Shown: piece after piece, positions 24,553 to 32,666 of the stretch
Layout: the number at the start of each line of letters is the position of its first letter
How positions within the stretch are numbered: the first letter of the stretch is position 1
Source: RGIG9115 sp045128915
Lineage (GTDB): Bacteria > Bacillota > Clostridia > UBA1381
Direction of reading: 5' to 3'
Length of the DNA: 64,000 nucleotides
Assembly: GCA_045128915.1 (NCBI GenBank)
Contig: JBGVIT010000040.1
Coordinates: 34,997-98,996 of the forward strand
Program-made: the position numbers and the translations under genes
Notes under the pieces: generated by a model
Seen by the model: the letters and a program-made list of their open reading frames with translations, nothing else
Database searches by the model: none
Told to the model about the DNA's origin: nothing

Positions 24553-24588
24553 AAAAAATCTGCTTCTCTAATGAGAAACAGATTTTTT
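24553..24588 (-). terminator. terminator of the sugar ABC operon
   Basis: ATCTG-TTCTC pairs with GAGAA-CAGAT around TAAT with one mismatch, flanked by A and T runs. It lies directly after the solute-binding protein stop. Confidence 0.75.
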
Positions 24589-24592
24589 GATA

Positions 24593-26209
24593 TTACATTT
24601 TAGAATTATAGATTTCTGCCAATCTGTCAGCACCCATTGCTCTTACTTCTGCCTGGAATGCATCGAACTGCTCCATGGGAAGTGCGCCCTTGATGAAGTT
24701 GAGTGCTTTTTCACTTACGAATGTTTCGAGAGTTGCAAGAATTTCGTCGATTTCTTCCTGCTCTTCTTCGGTGAACTTAACGATAGGATCTGTTCCTACT
24801 GTGTAGCCTCTGTCAATGATTGTCTGACACATATCTATTACGTATTCAGAGTTTTCTTTACTTCTCTTATCGTCCTTATGATATGATGTACCGAAGCCTT
24901 CGTATTCGGGACGTGCAGGCGAAAGCCATCCGCTTGTGAGACAAAGCTGGTCGTTTGTGGGAAGTGCGTCGTATTCTTCCTGAGTGATTTCACCGTTAGC
25001 AAGTCTCTGGAGCTGATAGTACTGGTCCTTTACCATACGACGAATTCCGTTGCCGTAGTCTTCATCCTTAACCCAGTCAATACCTTCTCTACCAAACTTT
25101 GATTCATTGATACCTTCTTCTGAATAGAGCCAATCCATTGCTCGCATAGCCGCATCAACGTTCTTTGATGTCTTTGTTACTGTAACAGGCCATCTGTAAC
25201 CGTTGTGGCTGTGATAAAGCATTGGCTGTTTGGGAACTTCGCCGTTGATTTCAAAGCCGTAAATAGGAGCTTCTGTACGAGTTCCGTAGTACTTGGGAAG
25301 ATATGATGAAAGCATCGCGCCCTGACCTGCCTGCTCCATTGAAAGCTGGATAGAACCGTCAGTATAACCTGCATAAAGCTCCTGCTCTGACATTCTGTCG
25401 AAGTCGGGGTGGAGAACTTTATTTTCATATGCCCATCTGTAAAATTCTACCCATTCCTTGAACATATGGCCGGTAGGACCGTAAATCCACTCGTTCTTTG
25501 ACTTTGATGTTCTGTTGTCAAACATCATGTAGGGTGATGTACCGAACATATAGCCTGTCATTTCTGCAAAGTAGTTCCAACCAAGACGGCTTGATGTAAC
25601 GTAGGGATGACCGCTTACCTTCTTTAATGCAAGAAGCGCTTCCTTAACATCGTCCTCTGTCTTGATGTCCTTTGCAGACATTCCTGCTTTGTTAAGAATA
25701 TCTTCTCTGATTGACCATGCTGCGAAAGGCTGGTCATATGCTTTATATGCAGGGAAGCCGTAGAGCTGGTCGTCTTCGAGTCTTGTATTCTTTTCGTAAA
25801 TGTCAGGGTACTTTTCAAAAAGCTTCTGAAGGTTGGGGAGCTTTCCTGCTTCCAGGTACTCTGTCAATGAAACGAAAAGCTTGGGACCGTACTTATTAAC
25901 TGTCTTTTCGTCCTGATAGTAGTTAATGAGGTCGGGGAAGTCTTTAGCTGCAAATACTGCTGCTATCTTTTCATTGAAAACATCTCTCTGAATAGGAATG
26001 ATTTCGATGCTTGTTCCCGTCTTCTCGCCCCAATTCTTGATTACCCATGTATCGCTGGTGAAATCTCTACCGGGGTCAATCGGCATGAAGTATGAGATAA
26101 TAGGCTTTCCGTCAGCTGTTGTGGGACCTTCTTTTTGACAGCCTGCCAACGCACTGAGTACCAATACTGATGCCAACATGATTGATAATACTTTTGCGAA
26201 TTTCTTCAT
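24593..26209 (-). CDS. sugar ABC transporter solute-binding lipoprotein
   Basis: 538 residues. Signal peptide with lipobox LSALAGC, lipidated Cys at residue 24. The mature part is a large family-1-type binding protein of the LplA/YtcQ group: PIISYFMPIDPGRDFTSDTW at the N-terminus, RLEDDQLYGFPAYKAYDQPF in the hinge region, and GINESKFGREGIDWVKDED near the C-terminus. This group binds oligosaccharides, often uronate- or rhamnose-containing, outside the membrane. AGGAGGG precedes ATG 26209. It is the third gene after the two permeases. No ATPase gene is present, so a shared MsmX-type ATPase is expected elsewhere. Confidence 0.92.
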   Translation of the reverse strand: MKKFAKVLSIMLASVLVLSALAGCQKEGPTTADGKPIISYFMPIDPGRDFTSDTWVIKNWGEKTGTSIEIIPIQRDVFNEKIAAVFAAKDFPDLINYYQDEKTVNKYGPKLFVSLTEYLEAGKLPNLQKLFEKYPDIYEKNTRLEDDQLYGFPAYKAYDQPFAAWSIREDILNKAGMSAKDIKTEDDVKEALLALKKVSGHPYVTSSRLGWNYFAEMTGYMFGTSPYMMFDNRTSKSKNEWIYGPTGHMFKEWVEFYRWAYENKVLHPDFDRMSEQELYAGYTDGSIQLSMEQAGQGAMLSSYLPKYYGTRTEAPIYGFEINGEVPKQPMLYHSHNGYRWPVTVTKTSKNVDAAMRAMDWLYSEEGINESKFGREGIDWVKDEDYGNGIRRMVKDQYYQLQRLANGEITQEEYDALPTNDQLCLTSGWLSPARPEYEGFGTSYHKDDKRSKENSEYVIDMCQTIIDRGYTVGTDPIVKFTEEEQEEIDEILATLETFVSEKALNFIKGALPMEQFDAFQAEVRAMGADRLAEIYNSKM

Positions 26210-26232
26210 TGTAAATTCCCTCCTGTTTTTTA

Positions 26233-27150
26233 TTAACCTTTAACAGATCCTACCATTACGCCCGTTACAAAATATTTCTGTGCAAAGGGATAAACTATAA
26301 GGATAGGTCCAACTGTTACGAATACGGTAGCCATCTTGATTGCCGTAAGTGAGCCTTGATATGCAGGATCACCTGCGCTGGAGATAGTCATTTCTCCACC
26401 TGCCATCTGCGCTGCACCTACTGCTGAGCCAAGAGCTTCTCCCGAAATAAGAATTCTCTTGAGCAAAATCGTAAGCGGCTCTTTGCTGCGTGACTGGAGA
26501 TAAAGGAGCGGTGTAAAATAGTTGTTCCATATACCAACAGCCACAAATACTGCGATTGTAGCAAATATTGCCTTTGAAAGAGGTACTACAATCTTAAAGA
26601 ATATGTACCATTCATTTGCACCGTCAATATAAGCAGACTCAATGAGTGCGCTGGGTATTGAACGGAAGTTTGTTCTCATAAGAATTATGTTATACATACC
26701 AACTGTTGAGGGCAGAATAATCGACCACATAGTATCGAGAAGTTTGAGATTACTCATGTTCAGGTATGCAGGAATCATACCGCCGCTGAAGTACATAGTT
26801 ATTATAAACATAATTGTGAAGAACTTACGTGCTTTAAAAGTGTCACGGGAGAGGGCGAACGCTCCGAGTCCCTGGAATATGAGAGACAGAACAGTTCCCA
26901 CTGCCGTATAGACAACGCTGTTGCGAAAAGCAGTTCCTATCTGCGGATCAGTAAATACATTTTTATATGCACCAAAGTGAATTCCTTTAGGTATGATAAG
27001 AACTTTCATAAGTCCAACCTGTTCATAATCACTTATTGACTGAGCGAACATATATACGAAGGGAAGTATTACTACGCACAAAACTAAAGTAAGAAATGCA
27101 TAGTTTGACACTTCGAATAAAATTTCGCCTATACTCTTTTTATATTTCAT
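26233..27150 (-). CDS. carbohydrate ABC transporter permease (LplC/YtcP type)
   Basis: 305 residues, six predicted membrane helices. The cytoplasmic EAA loop is ALIESAYIDGANEWYIFFKI then VVPLSKA, which docks the ATPase. The C-terminus ends GVMVGSVKG, typical of the family. It forms the channel with the LplB-type permease encoded upstream and receives substrate from the binding protein downstream. Ribosome site GGAGGC lies before ATG 27150. The spacing to both neighbours is 23-25 bases, so the three are one operon. Confidence 0.93.
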   Translation of the reverse strand: MKYKKSIGEILFEVSNYAFLTLVLCVVILPFVYMFAQSISDYEQVGLMKVLIIPKGIHFGAYKNVFTDPQIGTAFRNSVVYTAVGTVLSLIFQGLGAFALSRDTFKARKFFTIMFIITMYFSGGMIPAYLNMSNLKLLDTMWSIILPSTVGMYNIILMRTNFRSIPSALIESAYIDGANEWYIFFKIVVPLSKAIFATIAVFVAVGIWNNYFTPLLYLQSRSKEPLTILLKRILISGEALGSAVGAAQMAGGEMTISSAGDPAYQGSLTAIKMATVFVTVGPILIVYPFAQKYFVTGVMVGSVKG

Positions 27151-27175
27151 TGCTATTTTGCCTCCTTATCATCTC

Positions 27176-28138
27176 TTACCACAATGCTGTGCCGTTTAGC
27201 TTATCTACTGTCTTGTTGGTAACAATCATTATAAGTGTGGCAGCAACGCTGTTCAAAAGACCTATTGCCGTACCATAATCAAACTTCTTCTTTGACAATG
27301 CCTCTCTGTAAACGAATGTATTGATAACGTCTGATGTTTCATACAGCGACGGTGTCTGCATAAGATATACCTTTTCATAACCTACGTTAACAACCTGAGC
27401 TGCATTGAGTATGAGCATTATTGTGATTGTAGGAAGAATGCCGGGGATTGCAATGTTCCATATTCTCTGGAAACGGTTTGCACCGTCGAGATAAGCTGCT
27501 TCATAAAGCTGCTGGTCAACTCCTGATAGCGCAGCCATGTAAACAATAGTACCCCAACCTGTACGCTGCCAAATATCTGTTGCAATATACAAGGGCTTAA
27601 AAAGCTCATGCTTGTCAAGGAAGTTAATTCTATCAATACCTATTGACGCAAGTGCATTATTAATAACGCCTGTACCGCCCAAAAGCTCCTGCATCATACC
27701 TACAACAACAACGATAGGCACGAAGTATGGAAGATATGTAACAGTCTGAACAGTCTTTTTGAAAGGTACGTTCTTGACTTCATTCATAAGAAGCGCAAGC
27801 ACGATTGGCGGCCAGAAGTTCCATATCATATTGAGGAAACCAAGGCTCAGGGTGTTTCTTACCAGACGCCAGAAATAATGGCTCCTGAAGAACTTTGAAA
27901 AATGTTCAAAGCCTACCCATGAGCTACCCATGATTCCGTCGAGCATATCATAATCCTTGAAGGAAATAATAACGCCGTACATAGGCATGTAATAAAACAG
28001 CACAAACATAATCAAGCAAGGAAGTATCATAAGATACAGATTATAGTTAGTTGTGAGGTCCTGAATAAACGGATTCTTTTTCTTTTTGCGGGAAGGTGCT
28101 GTAGCTGCCGCATTAACCTCTTTCTTTTTCAAACTCAT
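27176..28138 (-). CDS. sugar ABC transporter permease (LplB/YtcG type)
   Basis: 320 residues. A basic N-terminal tail (SLKKKEVNAAATAPSRKKKK) precedes six membrane helices starting LYLMILPCLIMFVLFYYMPM. The EAA loop is QLYEAAYLDGANRFQRIWNI. The C-terminus (ALSKKKFDYGTAIGLLNSVA, then NGTALW) is characteristic of LplB-like permeases. It is the first gene of the operon, with a probable promoter at 28220-28249, and faces the AraC-type regulator gene across a 543-base gap, which suggests control by that regulator. Confidence 0.93.
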   Translation of the reverse strand: MSLKKKEVNAAATAPSRKKKKNPFIQDLTTNYNLYLMILPCLIMFVLFYYMPMYGVIISFKDYDMLDGIMGSSWVGFEHFSKFFRSHYFWRLVRNTLSLGFLNMIWNFWPPIVLALLMNEVKNVPFKKTVQTVTYLPYFVPIVVVVGMMQELLGGTGVINNALASIGIDRINFLDKHELFKPLYIATDIWQRTGWGTIVYMAALSGVDQQLYEAAYLDGANRFQRIWNIAIPGILPTITIMLILNAAQVVNVGYEKVYLMQTPSLYETSDVINTFVYREALSKKKFDYGTAIGLLNSVAATLIMIVTNKTVDKLNGTALW

Positions 28139-28219
28139 TTTCTTAAATCACTCTTTTCTGCAAAAAATATATGCCACACATGAAAATAGTTTTGATACAT
28201 GTGCACCTTTTCACATATT

Positions 28220-28249
28220 ATTCTAACACACACAATCAAAAGCACGCAA
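28220..28249 (-). promoter_or_regulatory. probable promoter of the sugar ABC operon
   Basis: TTGCGT (28249-28244), 18 bases, TAGAAT (28225-28220), about 80 bases before the first gene. The match is moderate. Upstream, CACTTTTTTG-GGG-CAAAAAAGTG (28293-28315) is a perfect 10-base palindromic arm pair that may be an operator. The rest of the gap 28139-28681 shows no gene. Confidence 0.4.
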
Positions 28250-28618
28250 TAGAGAATGTCTTGGAATGAATAGTTAAAATCTTTTCATTTGGCACTTTTT
28301 TGGGGCAAAAAAGTGTGCATTTTTTGAGATTAGTATTCATTTTTTTAGGTGGTTTAAAACGACAAATTATCACATAGCGCGACGTATCAAGGTTTTGAGG
28401 CAGCTATATCCTCGGTTTTTTAACAGTCTGAAATCAAAACCCAAATCAAAGCTTTATACCATGCTGTTTTAAACAAAATAATTTTCATAAAACCCTATAC
28501 ATATTCTTTGGTTCTCAAAACGATTTCTTGGATGAAAATGTTATCTTACATTTTCATTTCAAAACAAAAAAATTTACCATTTTATATGTTGCCTTTTATT
28601 ACATTTTATAAAAATATC

Positions 28619-28647
28619 TTGACTTTTATTTTTGCGATGTTTATAAT
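28619..28647 (+). promoter_or_regulatory. promoter of the AraC-type regulator
   Basis: TTGACT (28619-28624), 17 bases, TATAAT (28642-28647). It lies inside the first part of a longer open frame (ATG 28508) and so rules that upstream start out. The leader is about 28 bases. Confidence 0.65.
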
Positions 28648-28681
28648 AAGCCTATCAGTTAATAGTTTGAGGAGTACAAAT

Positions 28682-30895
28682 ATGTATAAAAAACTTCTTT
28701 CCACTATCAAGGGAATGTGGCTTGGTACGGGAATTAAAAAAATAGTATTTACGTCCACAGCTGTTTTGACAGCAATTATAGTTTGCGCGTTTGCTGTTGC
28801 ATCAGGTTGCGCTGTGGCCACCCACAAGCATTCCGTTTTTAAATCATGCGAAAATTATACCAAGTTTGTTAAAATAGGGCTTGAAGCTGAACTTAAAGCT
28901 TTGATTAACAATTTGAATGTATATATGAACGAGCCTATTATCAGCCCTAACGAAAATCTTTACAAAGACGGATTTCTTGATTCGCCCCTTATAGATGATA
29001 TACTGAAAAAACTCAGAGGCACTGTTGCTACAAATAGTCTTATAAAGGATATTGCCGTTACTTTCTACAATCACCCTATTGTTATTACGCAAAGCGGTTT
29101 TTTCTCATCCGATTATATGAAAAACAGTCCTGAATCCATGCTTGTAGTAAACGACTTTGACTATAATAAAGAAAAAAAGGTCGTACATATGCATGCGCAG
29201 CAGCAGCCTAAAATTTACGGGCAGCCGCATAGTCTTTATCTGTATTTTTTAACCGATGATTATAGAATGACCATTTCTGTTGATGTAAACAATTTTATTT
29301 CGAAGTTTAATAAAACCAAATTCTATGACGACAGCTCCATCATTCTTGTAATGAATTCGGCAGGTAAAATTATTCTTACCAACGATTATCAAACATCACT
29401 TTCTCTGGATAAAAAGAAAATATTTGATGCAAAGTCCATGTCCTATAACGGAGATTATCTTCTGGTAAAGGAAAAGGGCGAAAACGCTCTTACATATGCG
29501 GTGCTTTATGACAAGGCAACTATTAAAAATGATATTTCATCGGTTAATCACTTCTATATAATAGCCTACCTTATTACTCTTGTAGCTATTCTTGCATTCT
29601 TGTACTTATTATATAACATACTTGTAATTCCCCTCAAAAAGTTCGCAAATAACTTCCTTTCGGTTTCGGGAAGCAGCAAGAAAAATGAGTTTGTGGCTTT
29701 GCTGGACTATGTGGAAATCATGAACGAACAGATTTTCGAGATGAGTGATTATATCCTATCAACAAAGGACACCACAAACAACGCCATGATGATTAATGCT
29801 ATTTTGTACAATTCTGCAAGCAGGGCAAATCATGAGTTTACCACTTATGAAAACAACTTTTTCAGAGATGCGTTCCCTCTTGATAACTTCATGCTGGCAT
29901 ATTTCATAACCGGCACATCAGATGACACCTTATCCACCGGATTATCTGTGGCACTCGATGCAATGAATACAAAATATGAGTTCTGCTTTATTGCGGACGA
30001 TGGATTTTTCGTTGTTATTAACTATAACGGTTCTGCTGAAAACGTAAGAAAAGGGCTTAAGAAATATGTAGATGACAGAAATAAGTCCAACTTACGTGTC
30101 GTGGCAATAGTTTCTGATCCCGCTAAGAGCATTGAAGATATATCGGAGTGTACAAAACAAGTTTCTTCAATTAAGAAACACAGAGACGTACGGAAAAAAT
30201 CAAAGCTATATACAGAAGCTGACATTGTCTCGGACAGACATATGCTTGCGGCTTTTGTTGAAAATGAAACGGCGTTTATGAACCTTATTAAAATAGGCGA
30301 CAAAGAAAACCTTGCAGAATCCCTTAAAAATATTTTCAAAAACTCAGAAAAGTCATCTTATTCAGATTGCTATACATTCTTTATGTATCTGCACAATTTC
30401 GTTATACGTGCAGCATTTAAGCCGTCAGGAGAAGCAGAACAGCAGGAGCTGCCGTATTCAAGCTTCATTACAAAAAACAACCCTGCCATACTTGACTATG
30501 ACAAGCTTCGCGACTCGTTCTCAGAAACCTGCATGATGCTGTGCGAAAGAGCAAATGACCTTGAAAATAATTATGAGGACGAAATTATTAAGTATATTAA
30601 GATTAATTACAACAAATTTATTTCACTTGATATTGTTGCACAGAAATTCAACATGAATCCCAGCTACTTATCTACCTATATCAAAAAGAAGATTGGAATG
30701 TCCTTTGTAGAGTATATGAGAATGCTTCGTATAAGCAACGCTAAAAAGCTATTGACAGAAACTGACCTGGACATAGCAGAAATAACGGAAACCCTTGGAT
30801 TTACAGATACAAGCAGTTTTATAAGATATTTCAAAAAGAGCGAAGGCATCACGCCAAAGCAGTATAGGACATCAAATAAAAAGCTTGGCAGCTAA
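28682..30895 (+). CDS. membrane-anchored AraC-family regulator (YtcQ/YesN-like)
   Basis: 737 residues from ATG 28682 (GAGGAG upstream). A first membrane helix at ~20-45 (VFTSTAVLTAIIVCAFAVAS) and a second at ~285-310 (IIAYLITLVAILAFLYLLYN) enclose an extracytoplasmic sensor of ~240 residues. A central region resembles the weakly conserved domain of such regulators. The last ~100 residues are two HTH motifs of the AraC type: ISLDIVAQKFNMNPSYLSTY and LDIAEITETLGFTDTSSFIR with GITPKQYR. It would sense a sugar or binding-protein complex outside and control the divergent ABC operon. A terminator follows. Confidence 0.9.
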   Translation: MYKKLLSTIKGMWLGTGIKKIVFTSTAVLTAIIVCAFAVASGCAVATHKHSVFKSCENYTKFVKIGLEAELKALINNLNVYMNEPIISPNENLYKDGFLDSPLIDDILKKLRGTVATNSLIKDIAVTFYNHPIVITQSGFFSSDYMKNSPESMLVVNDFDYNKEKKVVHMHAQQQPKIYGQPHSLYLYFLTDDYRMTISVDVNNFISKFNKTKFYDDSSIILVMNSAGKIILTNDYQTSLSLDKKKIFDAKSMSYNGDYLLVKEKGENALTYAVLYDKATIKNDISSVNHFYIIAYLITLVAILAFLYLLYNILVIPLKKFANNFLSVSGSSKKNEFVALLDYVEIMNEQIFEMSDYILSTKDTTNNAMMINAILYNSASRANHEFTTYENNFFRDAFPLDNFMLAYFITGTSDDTLSTGLSVALDAMNTKYEFCFIADDGFFVVINYNGSAENVRKGLKKYVDDRNKSNLRVVAIVSDPAKSIEDISECTKQVSSIKKHRDVRKKSKLYTEADIVSDRHMLAAFVENETAFMNLIKIGDKENLAESLKNIFKNSEKSSYSDCYTFFMYLHNFVIRAAFKPSGEAEQQELPYSSFITKNNPAILDYDKLRDSFSETCMMLCERANDLENNYEDEIIKYIKINYNKFISLDIVAQKFNMNPSYLSTYIKKKIGMSFVEYMRMLRISNAKKLLTETDLDIAEITETLGFTDTSSFIRYFKKSEGITPKQYRTSNKKLGS

Positions 30896-30908
30896 ATCTT
30901 GGTATTTT

Positions 30909-30939
30909 AAAAAGCACTTGCAAATTGCAAGTGCTTTTT
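30909..30939. terminator. bidirectional terminator after the AraC gene
   Basis: AAAAAGCACTTGC and GCAAGTGCTTTTT, fully symmetric with a 5-base effective loop. It would end the AraC transcript on the plus strand and any minus-strand transcript from the promoter at 31031-31059. Confidence 0.85.
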
Positions 30940-30957
30940 CCGGTATAACCGAATAAT

Positions 30958-31020
30958 TCAGATGCATATAAAAATAAGCTTTGGATAATTATCTTCTTCC
31001 TTATTTTCTTTCACTTTCAT
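30958..31020 (-). CDS. possible 20-residue peptide
   Basis: ATG 31020 to TGA 30958: MKVKENKEEDNYPKLIFICI. A good promoter lies directly upstream (31031-31059), predicted to start transcription ~4 bases before the ATG, and a terminator lies 20 bases after the stop. There is no ribosome site, so it would be near-leaderless. It may equally be a ~115-base noncoding RNA. Nothing is known of it. Confidence 0.2.
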   Translation of the reverse strand: MKVKENKEEDNYPKLIFICI

Positions 31021-31030
31021 CACCAATTAT

Positions 31031-31059
31031 ATTGTATCATCATTTTTAAAGAATTTCAA
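31031..31059 (-). promoter_or_regulatory. orphan promoter in the repeat field
   Basis: TTGAAA (31059-31054), 17 bases, TACAAT (31036-31031). The only thing downstream is the short ORF and the bidirectional terminator. Confidence 0.4.
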
Positions 31060-31099
31060 TTATTAATTAGCTGTGCGACTTCACCATTCATTATTCATT

Positions 31100-31163
31100 A
31101 AAAAATCCTGTCGTATAAAAAAATAATACAAAACAAAAAATCCTATCTTTCGACAGGATTTTT
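31100..31163. repeat. terminator-like inverted repeat with duplicated left arm
   Basis: AAAAATCCTGTCG (31101-31113) and a near copy AAAAATCCTATC (31136-31147) both can pair with the single right arm CGACAGGATTTTT (31151-31163). Only one hairpin can form at a time. The sequence after it, AACCGAATGGTTTAGATGCA (31187-31206), is a near copy of AACCGAATAATTCAGATGCA at 30948-30967. Confidence 0.6.
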
Positions 31164-31204
31164 GTTCTGGAAGAACCGAATGGTTTAGATGCACCTTGTT
31201 TTTG

Positions 31205-31380
31205 CGATATACTCGCTCACGCTCGTTCGATATATTTGCTTCGCAAATTCGATATAAGCTCACTTCGTTTGATTACGATATGATATAAATTCTTTATCTC
31301 GTCCCGAAGGGACATATCGCACCAAAAGTATATCGCGTATAAAGTACATATCACAAATTCCGTCAGGAATTTATATCGTT
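31205..31380. repeat. hairpin array separated by CGATAT/ATATCG spacers
   Basis: Between the terminator-like repeat and the tRNA genes stand several small perfect or near-perfect hairpins: CTCGCTCACGCTCG, TTTGC-TTC-GCAAA, GTCCC-GAA-GGGAC and AATTCC-GTCA-GGAATT. Each is set off by CGATATA, GATATAA, ATATCGC or TATATCG. About eight such spacers occur in 175 bases. No coding frame is supported. Confidence 0.7.
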
Positions 31381-31417
31381 GAAAAAAGCGTACTGAAAAT
31401 TTCAGTACGCTTTTTTC
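31381..31417. terminator. terminator of the tRNA array
   Basis: GAAAAAAGCGTACTGAAA pairs with TTTCAGTACGCTTTTTTC, abutting the 3' end of tRNA-Cys. It is symmetric and works on the minus strand for the tRNAs. Confidence 0.85.
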
Positions 31418-31492
31418 TGGAGGTGCCACCCAGATTTGAACTGGGGAATAAAGGTGTTGCAGACCTTGGCCTTACCACTTGGCTATGGCACC
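31418..31492 (-). tRNA. tRNA-Cys (GCA)
   Basis: 75 bases including the encoded CCA. Acceptor GGTGCCA pairs with TGGCACC. The anticodon loop CTGCAAC gives GCA; the T arm carries GTTCAAATC. Last gene of the array, after a small terminator-like hairpin that separates it from tRNA-Gly. Confidence 0.93.
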
Positions 31493-31500
31493 GATTAAAA

Positions 31501-31526
31501 CAAAAGACGCGCTATTGCGTCTTTTG
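31501..31526 (-). terminator. hairpin between tRNA-Gly and tRNA-Cys
   Basis: CAAAAGACGC and GCGTCTTTTG flank GCTATT. On the minus strand GTCTTTTGTTTTAA follows, so part of the transcript may end here. Confidence 0.5.
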
Positions 31527-31532
31527 TAGTTA

Positions 31533-31607
31533 TGGAGCGGAAGACGAGATTCGAACTCGCGACGTTCACCTTGGCAAGGTGACGCTCTACCACTGAGCCA
31601 CTCCCGC
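31533..31607 (-). tRNA. tRNA-Gly (GCC)
   Basis: 75 bases with encoded CCA. Acceptor GCGGGAG pairs with CTTCCGC. The anticodon loop TTGCCAA gives GCC; the T arm is GAGTTCGAATCTC. Confidence 0.95.
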
Positions 31608-31629
31608 ATAAGCTCTTTAGAAAAGAACT

Positions 31630-31705
31630 TGGTGCCTCCGAGTGGAATCGAACCACTGACACAGGGATTTTCAGTCCCTTGCTCTACCGACTGAGCTACA
31701 GAGGC
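31630..31705 (-). tRNA. tRNA-Phe (GAA)
   Basis: 76 bases with encoded CCA. Acceptor GCCTCTG pairs with CGGAGGC. The anticodon loop CTGAAAA gives GAA; the T arm is GTGGTTCGATTCCAC. Confidence 0.95.
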
Positions 31706-31722
31706 ATATCAGCAGAAAAAAA

Positions 31723-31799
31723 TGGCGACCCGGATGGGGCTCGAACCCACGACCTCTAGCGTGACAGGCTAGCGTTCTAACCAACTGAACTACCGGGCC
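31723..31799 (-). tRNA. tRNA-Asp (GTC)
   Basis: 77 bases with encoded CCA. Acceptor GGCCCGG pairs with CCGGGTC (one G-U). The anticodon loop CTGTCAC gives GTC; the T arm is GTGGGTTCGAGCCCCAT. Confidence 0.95.
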
Positions 31800-31802
31800 A
31801 TT

Positions 31803-31878
31803 TGGTGGGAGTTACAGGGCTCGAACCTGTGACATCCTGCTTGTAAGGCAGACGCTCTCCCAGCTGAGCTAAACTCCC
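31803..31878 (-). tRNA. tRNA-Val (TAC)
   Basis: 76 bases with encoded CCA. Acceptor GGGAGTT pairs with AACTCCC. The anticodon loop CTTACAA gives TAC; the T arm is ACAGGTTCGAGCCCTGT. First gene of the array. Confidence 0.95.
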
Positions 31879-31922
31879 GAATTTTCTGCTGTTTTATGCC
31901 GTTGTCGTCAACGACGTGATTA

Positions 31923-31951
31923 ATTATAACATAGCTGAATATTTTTGTCAA
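31923..31951 (-). promoter_or_regulatory. consensus promoter of the tRNA array
   Basis: TTGACA (31951-31946), exactly 17 bases, TATAAT (31928-31923): a perfect sigma-A promoter, about 45 bases ahead of tRNA-Val. The rest of the gap 31879-32161 is AT-rich with no gene. Confidence 0.85.
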
Positions 31952-32100
31952 CACTTTTTTTTCAAAAATTCAACCATTGTATAACTTCGCTAATGTTTTT
32001 TTTCTTTTTAGTTTTTACCTTGTATTAATTGCAAAAACAAAAGCCTTTATTTCGATATTATTGTACTTATAGGAATATTTTATTCTTAAATTTCTGCACA

Positions 32101-32142
32101 AAAAAAATTACGCCCATTTCTAAAAACGGCGCGTAACCTTTT
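32101..32142 (-). terminator. terminator of spoVG
   Basis: Minus strand: GGTTACGC-GCC and GGGCGTAA form an imperfect stem followed by eight T, 20 bases after the spoVG stop. Confidence 0.6.
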
Positions 32143-32161
32143 TCATTGTATGCAGTTAAGA

Positions 32162-32434
32162 TTATTCTGCGTCTGTCTCAGACACACACTCCTGATACTT
32201 AGCAATCACTGCATCCTCCAAAGTTCTACGCATAGCTGAGTTGATTGGATGAGCAATATCCTTAAACTCGTTTTCCGGAGTTTTTCTGCTGGGCATTGCT
32301 GTGAAAAGCTTTTCCTGTCCTTCGATAATTTTAATGTCATGAACTACAAATGCGTCATCAAAGGTTACAGAAGCAACTGCCTTCATCTTACTTTCCGCAT
32401 TAACTAATTTTACCTTTACGTCTGTAATCTCCAA
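32162..32434 (-). CDS. spoVG: septation/RNA-binding protein SpoVG, TTG start
   Basis: 90 residues beginning (TTG as Met) EITDVKVKLVNAESKMKAVA, then VTFDDAFVVHDIKIIEGQ and LFTAMPSRKTPENEFKDIAH PINSAMR, the conserved SpoVG core. The family is a small nucleic-acid-binding regulator of sporulation, division and surface genes. I choose TTG 32434, with GAAGGA 5-6 bases ahead, because SpoVG proteins begin at this residue; the ATG ten codons upstream lies where the ribosome site should be. It is transcribed divergently from murC from its own promoter. Confidence 0.93.
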   Translation of the reverse strand: MEITDVKVKLVNAESKMKAVASVTFDDAFVVHDIKIIEGQEKLFTAMPSRKTPENEFKDIAHPINSAMRRTLEDAVIAKYQECVSETDAE

Positions 32435-32486
32435 GGTAATCCTTCTCCCTTCAATATTAAACACACATGTTTAACAACATATAATT

Positions 32487-32515
32487 ATTGTACACATATT
32501 ATCTTATTTTGTCAA
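32487..32515 (-). promoter_or_regulatory. promoter of spoVG
   Basis: TTGACA (32515-32510), 17 bases, TACAAT (32492-32487). It is a sigma-A-type promoter; I see no clear SigH-type sequence, which drives spoVG in Bacillus. Confidence 0.6.
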
Positions 32516-32666
32516 CAAAATTGTACAGATTTTAGTATATTGCATAAATAGCTTTTCAAAAATTAGTCATTTTGTCAAAATTGATATTTTCTATTTTCTT
32601 TGGTTTTCAAAAGGTATATAATATGAACATAACCTACTTATAATTAATAATTGGGGGTTTTTTCCA

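Noticed and set aside
28508..28681. Upstream ATG for the AraC regulator, adding 58 residues
   Set aside because: A TTGACT-N17-TATAAT promoter lies inside the extension and the inner ATG has GAGGAG, so the extension is leader DNA.
31081..31263. 60-residue minus-strand ORF in the repeat field
   Set aside because: It runs across terminator arms and hairpin repeats, has no ribosome site and has low-complexity wording; a chance frame in a repeat.
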